Assembly: GCA_017557665.1 (NCBI GenBank)
Contig: JAFYYI010000030.1
Location: 1-12,167 of the forward strand
DNA length: 12,167 nt
Direction of reading: 5' to 3'
DNA from: Muribaculaceae bacterium
GTDB lineage: Bacteria; Bacteroidota; Bacteroidia; Bacteroidales; Muribaculaceae
Position 1 is the stretch's first letter, and every line of letters begins with the position of its first letter. Positions 8,292 through 12,167 of the stretch are shown in pieces. The translations under genes and the position numbers were made by a program. The notes beneath the pieces were generated by a model. That model saw nothing but the letters and a program-made list of their open reading frames with translations, was not told the DNA's origin and made no database searches.

Positions 8292-8522
8292 TCATTCAAA
8301 CATCACCGCCTCCAGGCGTTGCAGGAAGTCGGAGGTTACGGCCTCGCCCATCTGCACAAAGAGGGCGGCATCCATGTTGGACCGGCCGAGCAACTGCCTC
8401 ACAGCCTCCTCCCCTATCCCAGTCTTGGCGGCAAGCCACTGCACATCATGCCCTTGGCCCTCCAGCATCTCGCTGAGGAACCGGCCGGCATGGAAACGTG
8501 TGGCAACGGTGGCAGCAGTCAT
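8292..8522 (-). CDS. Small Xre-like helix-turn-helix protein
   Basis: A 76-residue protein that is almost entirely one HTH domain. The pattern FHAGRFLSEML, then QGHDVQWLAAKTGIGEEAV, resembles the HigA/Xre layout (HPGRxLxExLxxxGxSxxxLAxxTGI), with the recognition helix around residues 36-46. It aligns without gaps to the other HTH protein at 8651-8911 over about 63 residues with 13 identities, including the shared QG, W, A, D-x-AL and DF positions. The vWA gene starts 55 bp downstream on the same strand with no clear promoter between, which suggests co-transcription and a regulatory role for that locus. No toxin gene is adjacent, so it is not an obvious antitoxin. Codon use is rich in G/C third bases like the housekeeping neighbours. 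Confidence 0.8.
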   Translation of the reverse strand: MTAATVATRFHAGRFLSEMLEGQGHDVQWLAAKTGIGEEAVRQLLGRSNMDAALFVQMGEAVTSDFLQRLEAVMFE

Positions 8523-8560
8523 TTTTTTTCAGGTTATTACAATGCACTATAAATCGGCTG

Positions 8561-8568
8561 CAAAATTA
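8561..8568 (-). promoter_or_regulatory. Candidate -7 box for the HTH2-vWA transcription unit
   Basis: The minus strand reads TAATTTTG, matching TAnnTTTG, 38 bases before the ATG at 8522. No good -33 TTTG is visible (CTGTTA at about that place). It lies 53 bp downstream of the palindrome at 8622-8640, a distance at which an activator could bind. Confidence 0.4.
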
Positions 8569-8621
8569 CCATTAATCAACAGATTAACAGCGTTTTAAAG
8601 CGGCAAATAAGGCAACATAAA

Positions 8622-8640
8622 TGTGGTTAATTCTACCACA
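8622..8640. promoter_or_regulatory. Operator-like palindrome TGTGGT-N7-ACCACA, copy 1
   Basis: A perfect 6-bp inverted repeat with a 7-base A/T-rich spacer (TAATTCT). It lies 10 bp past the stop of the HTH gene ending at 8651 and upstream of the HTH2-vWA unit. An identical-arm copy is at 9255-9273. It could be a binding site or a short 3' stem-loop; the weak stem and lack of a following T run make a terminator less likely. Confidence 0.5.
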
Positions 8641-8650
8641 ATCGTCGGGG

Positions 8651-8911
8651 TCAGAAGTCCTGCTTCCCAGCAGGCGCGCTGCCCGTCCAAGGCTGGGCGT
8701 TGGAACGGAGCGCATCGGAGCAGTCGCGGAAAAAGTCGTGGTGAAGCAGCTGGCAGATCTTGTTGAGCAAGGCCAGGTCGATGCTGTCGCGTTTCAGCAT
8801 CTTGTAGGCATTGGAGCGGTCGCTGTGGATGGCGTTGGCAAACCAGGTCATGGTGCGCCCCTGGGCCTTCAACTCCCTGCGGATCATCTCTCCTATGTGT
8901 ATCTTCATCAT
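8651..8911 (-). CDS. Xre-family-like helix-turn-helix transcriptional regulator
   Basis: An 86-residue protein beginning MMKIHIGEMIRRELKAQGR, a start typical of small Bacteroidales HTH regulators (KIHIG-x-x-I-x-x-x-L-x-x-QGR-T-V-T-W-FA). The HTH spans about residues 4-66; WFANAIHSDRSNAYKML is the scaffold and recognition helix region, and LLHHDFF closes the domain. Residues 67-86 (SDALRSNAQPWTGSAPAG and onward) form a polar tail. It should bind DNA in the cytoplasm, target unknown. The start overlaps the end of an upstream 49-codon frame by ATGA, suggesting coupling; ATG at 8911 and ATG at 8908 are both possible. It is distantly related to the second HTH gene 128 bp downstream, and is flanked by two copies of the TGTGGT-N7-ACCACA palindrome, which it might recognise. 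Confidence 0.85.
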   Translation of the reverse strand: MMKIHIGEMIRRELKAQGRTMTWFANAIHSDRSNAYKMLKRDSIDLALLNKICQLLHHDFFRDCSDALRSNAQPWTGSAPAGKQDF

Positions 8912-9057
8912 CGCGGTTTTTCCTCCCAGAAACAGGCATGAAAAAGGTCGTGAACCCGTCTCATTTGCGTGGAGGTTCTGGAATACCCGTTGGCCAAATA
9001 GAAGAAGCTCACGACCATAGCCGCAAGCACTTGTGCTTCTTTCTTATTGGCCCACAT
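8908..9057 (-). CDS. Putative 49-residue microORF coupled to the HTH gene
   Basis: From the ATG at 9057 the minus strand encodes 49 residues (MWANKKEAQVLAAMVVSFFY, then LANGYSRTS, ending WEEKPR). The TGA stop overlaps the ATG of the HTH gene as ATGA, the arrangement typical of translationally coupled genes. The N-terminal half can form an amphipathic or hydrophobic helix (VLAAMVVSFFYLA, 10-22) and the rest is basic and aromatic. I recognise no family. An in-frame stop precedes the start by 12 codons and no other ATG lies between, so this start is the only usual one. It could be a small protein or simply a coupling leader peptide; base composition is similar to the adjacent HTH gene and unlike the A/T-rich upstream DNA. 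Confidence 0.5.
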   Translation of the reverse strand: MWANKKEAQVLAAMVVSFFYLANGYSRTSTQMRRVHDLFHACFWEEKPR

Positions 9058-9254
9058 GAAATTTTCCAGATTTCCACGCCACCGAAACGCACATCAAATG
9101 CTTATATTGATGTATATGATATGTATATAAGTCCCTTTATTTACTTATAATCTGCCTGCATTATTGGTTTGACAAACAAAAATACACTAAAAAAGCATTT
9201 AGGAACCATTGCGTAGCAAAAAACACGGAAATTAGGCATAATATTCCACAAAAC
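9058..9254. other. A/T-rich upstream region of the microORF-HTH unit
   Basis: No gene is seen here. It contains a candidate -7 box, a pair of ATGTATA words exactly 11 bp apart (9110-9116 and 9121-9127), several A and T runs, and at the right end a CCACA half-site (9246-9250) belonging to the palindrome cluster. It reads as promoter DNA for the leftward transcript. Confidence 0.55.
9177..9184 (-). promoter_or_regulatory. Candidate -7 box for the microORF-HTH unit
   Basis: The minus strand reads TATTTTTG, matching TAnnTTTG. It lies about 120 bases upstream of the microORF start and 70 bp downstream of the palindrome at 9255-9273. T-rich surroundings raise the chance of a coincidental match, and no good -33 element is visible. 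Confidence 0.35.
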
Positions 9255-9273
9255 TGTGGTATATTTTACCACA
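9246..9273. promoter_or_regulatory. Operator-like palindrome TGTGGT-N7-ACCACA, copy 2, with an extra half-site
   Basis: TGTGGT (9255-9260), spacer ATATTTT and ACCACA (9268-9273) repeat the arms and spacing of the copy at 8622-8640. An additional CCACA (9246-9250) pairs with TGTGG across a 4-base spacer, so three half-sites sit side by side. It lies 9 bp past the stop of the outer-membrane protein gene and upstream of the microORF-HTH unit. Confidence 0.5.
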
Positions 9274-9282
9274 CTATTAGTC

Positions 9283-9915
9283 TCACCAGATATCCGACCA
9301 GGTCACCGAAATGACATGGTTGGTGGATTTCGCGCCTTCCTTGAAGACATTGGCCATGCCGAAGGTGTAGCGCACCTCGACGAACCAATAGCTCAAAGCC
9401 GCCGTGACGCCATAATCGATGCGGTTGAAGCTGCCTGACTCCCAAGGTGTGATGAACTGCTGTTTCTTTTTGCCTTTCACCTCCATAATGTCGTTGCCGC
9501 CTATGCAAAAGCCTACTTGTGGTCCGATGCGAAGCCGCGGGATCATGGATTCGTCCTCGTCGTCATCATTCCACCTGCGGAGGTAGATGTTGAGCAGTAG
9601 CGGCACATTGATGTAGTGCGACTTCTCCATGAAGCGCACTGTGTTGTTGCTGGCATCCAAACCTTTCTTCGAGCTCATGCCTTGTCGCGAATAAATCACA
9701 TCGATTTCGGCGCCGATGATAGAATGCTCTGGAATGAGGGCAAGGCGCACACCACCCGTGAGATCGGGACGAAAACGCGTGCTGTCGTTGCCGCTGATGC
9801 GCATGGTGGAGATTGCTGTGCCTAGCATCAGGCCGCCGCCGAGGCGCTGGGCAAACAAAGGCTGGACTCCGAAGAGCCAAAGGAAGAAAAATATGAGCAG
9901 TCTTTTGTCTTTCAT
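9283..9915 (-). CDS. PorT-family outer-membrane beta-barrel protein
   Basis: A 210-residue outer-membrane protein. Residues 1-22 are a signal peptide (KDKR, hydrophobic core, FAQ). Alternating hydrophobic strands then begin with RLGGGLMLGTAISTMRI and include GGVRLALIPEHSIIGAEIDVIY, SHYINVPLLLNIYLR, RLRIGPQVGFCIGG and FNRIDYGVTAALSYWFVEVRY. The YINVPLLLNIY strand and the IGPQ-G-F pattern are typical of the Bacteroidetes outer-membrane beta-barrel (PorT-like, OMP_b-brl) family. An acidic loop (WNDDDEDE) and a basic loop (VKGKKKQQ) connect strands. A TTG at 9924 would add three residues but lies inside the -7 box, so I choose the ATG at 9915. PorT itself belongs to T9SS biogenesis, but this broad family has many members with other or unknown roles; I do not claim it is PorT. 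Confidence 0.85.
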   Translation of the reverse strand: MKDKRLLIFFFLWLFGVQPLFAQRLGGGLMLGTAISTMRISGNDSTRFRPDLTGGVRLALIPEHSIIGAEIDVIYSRQGMSSKKGLDASNNTVRFMEKSHYINVPLLLNIYLRRWNDDDEDESMIPRLRIGPQVGFCIGGNDIMEVKGKKKQQFITPWESGSFNRIDYGVTAALSYWFVEVRYTFGMANVFKEGAKSTNHVISVTWSDIW

Positions 9916-9921
9916 GGATTG

Positions 9922-9929
9922 CAAAAGTA
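9922..9929 (-). promoter_or_regulatory. -7 box of a nearly leaderless promoter for the outer-membrane protein gene
   Basis: The minus strand reads TACTTTTG, an exact TAnnTTTG match. It ends only 6 bases before the ATG at 9915, so transcription would start at or within a few bases of the start codon. The -33 element is not obvious. This placement decides against the TTG start at 9924. Confidence 0.5.
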
Positions 9930-9950
9930 CGCCTTTTTATGAAAGTGGTA

Positions 9951-11417
9951 TTACTCTTTTTGTTTTTTGTGGATACGTCGTGTGAGGTCCATGGCACCTA
10001 CGGGGCATACGAGGCGACAAAGATGACAGCCAACACATTTAGTTCCGTCGATGTAAGGCTGGCGAGTGTCAAGGTCGAAAGTGATGGCCTGATGACCTCC
10101 ATCCCTACAGGAGAGGTAGCAGCGGCCACAACCGATACACCTCTCACGGTCAACTTTTGGAAAAACCATGGTCTCGCGGTCAAGGTCGGAAGGCAAAACA
10201 AACGCAGGCAGCTGCTCGCCTACGATGTCCTCAAGATGCTCAATGCCACGCTCTTGTAGATAGGTTTGCAGGCCTAAAACGAGATCATCGATGATACGAT
10301 AACCATATTGCATCACGGCGGTGCAGACTTGCACATTACGGCAACCCAACTGTATAAACTCCAAGGCGTCGCGCCAGGTCTCAATGCCGCCGATGCCGCT
10401 CAATTGGATTCTTTTTTTATTAAGGATAGGATTTTTCGCCATCTCAAGGATAAAACGGAGGGCGACAGGCTTCACTGAACGGCCCGAATATCCCGAGATG
10501 GTCCATTTTTCACCCACCCTAGCCTCGGGGGTCATCGTAACGCTCTTGATGGTATTGATGGCTGAAATGGCGTCAGCACCGGCAAAATAAGCTCCCATGG
10601 CGGGTTGGTTGATTTGCGTGATGTTGGGTGTCATTTTCGGGATTACAGGAATCTTCACATTACGCTTCACATATGCCGTATAGAAAGTCACCAGTTCGGG
10701 GTCTTGCCCCACATCGCTGCCCATGCCAGCCAGTCGCATCTGGGGACAGGAGTAGTTCAGTTCCACCGCATCACAACCAGCCTCTTCTGCCATCTTCGCC
10801 AGCTCAATCCAATCCTCTTCATACTCACCCATAATGCTGGCCACGACCACCTTGGTCGGATAATTCTGCTTCAAGCGGCGTAGGATGTCGAAGTCCACCT
10901 CGAAAGGGTTCTCGCTCAGTTGCTCCATGTTGCGGAAGCCGGCAAACGAAGAGCCTTCTTTGACGGCATCAAAGCGGGGCGACACCTCATGGATGTCCTG
11001 CTTGCAGATGGTTTTATAGAAGACACCAGCCCAACCCATGTCGAAAGCGCGTGCCACCATCTCATAGTTGGTGCAGATGGCCGACGAGGCCAGAAAAAAC
11101 GGATTCTCACAGGGTATGCCGCAGAAATCAATGGCAAGACTGACCATTGTTCTGTCTGTTGCAACGCCATCGCGACGAAGCGCCGCAACCATCTCCTTAA
11201 TTCTAATAGGTCGGTCATAATGGATGCATGCCTGTTCGGCACGTTCGAAGTCGGCATCGGAGCAACCCTCCAACCACCGCCAAACGTTTTTCTCGTTACC
11301 GAAACGGATGGCACGGATGGCACGTGACAAATCGCCTTTTCCACACGCTTTCGTGCAAGGCGCATCCTCACACAACAGGCAGCGTGCCGCCTCTTCCTGA
11401 ATGTGTAGTTGTTTCAT
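9951..11417 (-). CDS. preA: Dihydropyrimidine dehydrogenase subunit PreA-like flavoprotein with extra N-terminal Fe-S domain
   Basis: A cytosolic FMN/iron-sulfur enzyme of the PreA type, which in E. coli works with PreT to reduce uracil or thymine with NADH. Numbering below is from the chosen ATG. Residues about 95-410 form the FMN-binding TIM barrel: FCGIPCENPFFLASS, MEQLSENP, ASIMGEYEEDW, ELNYSCPQM, GSDVGQDPEL, AINTIKS, SGIGGIETW. Two C-terminal [4Fe-4S] sites follow: C-IG-C-GR-C-YLS-C (about 427-437) and C-VG-C-HL-C-RLV-CP (461-472). Unlike E. coli PreA (about 411 residues), an extra 95-residue N-terminus carries CLLCEDAPCTKAC (13-25), the signature of the PreT/DPD domain I, without FAD or NAD domains. 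ATG at 11447 would add 10 residues; I prefer 11417 because a -7-like box (TATTTTCG, 11433-11426) lies between. Divergent from the thioesterase gene. Confidence 0.88.
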   Translation of the reverse strand: MKQLHIQEEAARCLLCEDAPCTKACGKGDLSRAIRAIRFGNEKNVWRWLEGCSDADFERAEQACIHYDRPIRIKEMVAALRRDGVATDRTMVSLAIDFCGIPCENPFFLASSAICTNYEMVARAFDMGWAGVFYKTICKQDIHEVSPRFDAVKEGSSFAGFRNMEQLSENPFEVDFDILRRLKQNYPTKVVVASIMGEYEEDWIELAKMAEEAGCDAVELNYSCPQMRLAGMGSDVGQDPELVTFYTAYVKRNVKIPVIPKMTPNITQINQPAMGAYFAGADAISAINTIKSVTMTPEARVGEKWTISGYSGRSVKPVALRFILEMAKNPILNKKRIQLSGIGGIETWRDALEFIQLGCRNVQVCTAVMQYGYRIIDDLVLGLQTYLQERGIEHLEDIVGEQLPAFVLPSDLDRETMVFPKVDRERCIGCGRCYLSCRDGGHQAITFDLDTRQPYIDGTKCVGCHLCRLVCPVGAMDLTRRIHKKQKE

Positions 11418-11462
11418 AATGAAGGCGAAAATACGTAATTCTTTCATTATTAAAACAGAAAC

Positions 11463-11493
11463 TTGCAGAAAAAGTGTGAAAACTCTACTTTTG
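11463..11493 (+). promoter_or_regulatory. Bacteroidetes-type promoter of the thioesterase gene
   Basis: A -33 element TTG (11463-11465, in CTTG) is separated by 20 bases from an exact -7 box TACTTTTG (11486-11493), matching the Bacteroidetes consensus TTTG-N19..21-TAnnTTTG. The start codon at 11511 follows 17 bases after the -7 box, giving a short leader. This is the best promoter in the window. Confidence 0.75.
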
Positions 11494-11510
11494 CGACAAA
11501 TTATAGCGAA

Positions 11511-11900
11511 ATGATGACAGAATTCGATACCCTGAAAGGTTTACGCCACAGCGAACAGCTTGTGGTTGAACACAAGGACACCGCCGCTGTGTATGGCTCA
11601 GGCGCCTTGGAGGTGTTTGCCACCCCCGCCATGATTGCCCTTATGGAAAAGACTTGCTTAATGGGCGTTTGCGACAAGATCGGCGAAGGCAACACTACCG
11701 TCGGCATTGCCGTGAACATCAAGCATTTGAAGGCCAGTCCGGTAGGCAGCACCATCCGCTGCGAGGCCGAACTCGTTGAAGTGGACCGCCGCCGCCTGGT
11801 GTTCGAGGTGAAGTGTTTTGAAGACACAACGCTTGTCGGCGAAGGCATCCACGAGCGTTTTGTCGTAGAGAGCGAGAAGTTCATGTCCAAGTTCAAATAA
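11511..11900 (+). CDS. FlK-like hotdog-fold thioesterase
   Basis: A 129-residue single hotdog domain resembling the fluoroacetyl-CoA thioesterase (FlK) family. Visible family features are FATPAMIALMEKT, TTVGIAVNIKHLKASPVGS, ELVEVDRRRLVFEVKCFED and GEGIHERFVV. The FlK catalytic residues Thr, Glu and His (42, 50 and 76 in FlK) correspond with the same spacing to Thr38, Glu46 and His72. It should hydrolyse a short acyl-CoA thioester in the cytoplasm; fluoroacetate resistance itself is unlikely and the substrate cannot be read from sequence. The frame stays open upstream to a TTG at 11463, but that covers the promoter, so ATG 11511 (or 11514) is the start. It sits 8 bp before the next gene, forming an operon. 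Confidence 0.88.
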   Translation: MMTEFDTLKGLRHSEQLVVEHKDTAAVYGSGALEVFATPAMIALMEKTCLMGVCDKIGEGNTTVGIAVNIKHLKASPVGSTIRCEAELVEVDRRRLVFEVKCFEDTTLVGEGIHERFVVESEKFMSKFK

Positions 11901-11908
11901 GCCCCGCA

Positions 11909-12167
11909 ATGAATCCCGTCGCCCTCCGATTGCTCAGTCAGCAGCTCATCTGCCCGCAGTTCGACAAGCCCGAAGCGGTGGTCAACCATATGGGTGCGAT
12001 GCAGGCACAGGAGTACCGCCTGATGCGCTGGGCGGTGGCGATGCGTACCAAGAAACCCTCTTCCAAAGCCTTTAAGAAGGCCTTCGACAGCGGACAAATC
12101 ATCCGTCTGCACCTGATGCGTGGCACTTGGCAACTCGTTTCCGCCGAGGACTATTGGCCCTTGCTCG
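11909..12167 (+). CDS. AlkZ/YcaQ-like winged-helix DNA-binding protein (partial, 3' end off window)
   Basis: The first 86 residues of a protein in the HTH_42 (AlkZ/YcaQ DNA glycosylase) superfamily. MGAMQAQEYRLMRWAVAMR (28-46) and IIRLHLMRGTWQLVSAEDYW (64-83) match the conserved N-terminal winged-helix pattern (AVQAQ-x-Y-x-x-x-x-WAL...RTHVLRGTWHLV). Gln32-Ala-Gln34 fits the catalytic Q-aliphatic-Q motif of AlkZ-type enzymes, which unhook alkylated bases and interstrand crosslinks. Full-length members are about 350-400 residues, so most of the protein is missing to the right. The ATG at 11909 follows the thioesterase stop by 8 bases, implying a shared transcript. Many family members are uncharacterised, so the enzymatic role is an inference. 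Confidence 0.8.
   Translation, partial: MNPVALRLLSQQLICPQFDKPEAVVNHMGAMQAQEYRLMRWAVAMRTKKPSSKAFKKAFDSGQIIRLHLMRGTWQLVSAEDYWPLL

Noticed and set aside
8292..8911. Toxin-antitoxin pair
   Set aside because: Both small proteins are HTH-type and neither resembles a RelE/HigB/Fic-like toxin; the microORF is too short and motif-free to call a toxin.
8595..8939. Longer minus-strand frame overlapping the HTH gene in another phase
   Set aside because: The translation is Arg/His/Pro-rich without motifs, whereas the 86-residue frame has a clear HTH pattern and an ATGA-coupled start.
8945..9016. Inverted repeat GGTCGTGA...TCACGACC about 60 bp apart
   Set aside because: The arms are 8 bp, lie within the microORF coding region and are separated by a long loop; chance is a sufficient explanation.
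8938..9150. 70-codon plus-strand open frame in the region upstream of the HTH gene
   Set aside because: It runs from the coding strand's reverse into A/T-rich promoter DNA, with no motif or promoter; the minus 49-codon frame explains the G/C-rich part better.
8622..9273. Mobile element with TGTGGT...ACCACA as terminal repeats
   Set aside because: Each site is itself a complete palindrome, there is no transposase in the roughly 650 bp between them, and I see no target-site duplication.
11501..12133. 210-codon minus-strand open frame across the thioesterase and AlkZ-like genes
   Set aside because: It spans two well-supported genes and their 8-bp junction on the opposite strand, with Ser/Thr-rich low-complexity content.

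Overview
The window looks like a chromosomal segment from a Bacteroidales bacterium, probably Prevotella-like. Three things support this: a giant secreted protein ending in a type IX secretion (T9SS, Por) sorting domain, a PorT-family outer-membrane barrel, and promoters with the Bacteroidetes -7 box TAnnTTTG instead of Shine-Dalgarno-led starts. I cannot fix the genus from sequence alone.

Layout. (1) At 1-2410, minus strand, a trkA-trkH pair encodes a Trk/Ktr-type potassium uptake system; trkH runs off the left edge. (2) At 2411-2924 there is no gene, but a dense set of palindromes, a direct repeat and a dispersed-repeat motif. (3) At 2925-9057, minus strand, lies the accessory part: a 49-codon microORF overlapping an Xre-like HTH gene by ATGA, a second distantly similar HTH gene, a 1641-residue von Willebrand factor A (vWA) surface protein with a T9SS tail, and an 84-residue exported protein with a sorting-signal-like C-terminus. 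A long palindrome built of 7-bp units separates the last two genes. (4) At 9283-11417, minus strand, are a PorT-like barrel and a PreA-type dihydropyrimidine dehydrogenase with an extra N-terminal Fe-S domain. (5) At 11511-12167, plus strand, a well-formed promoter drives an FlK-like hotdog thioesterase followed 8 bp later by the start of an AlkZ-like winged-helix protein, cut by the right edge.

How it may work together. TrkA and TrkH form one potassium uptake system. The HTH/vWA/small-protein block reads as a regulated surface-adhesin locus: the vWA protein would be exported by the Sec system, then carried across the outer membrane by T9SS and attached to the surface, with the small HTH proteins as candidate regulators. 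Two identical-arm palindromes (TGTGGT-N7-ACCACA) lie upstream of the two HTH transcription starts and are candidate regulatory sites. The most unusual features are the Tyr-rich insertion directly after the vWA metal-binding motif, this palindrome pair, and the Fe-S extension on PreA. The rest is ordinary housekeeping content.
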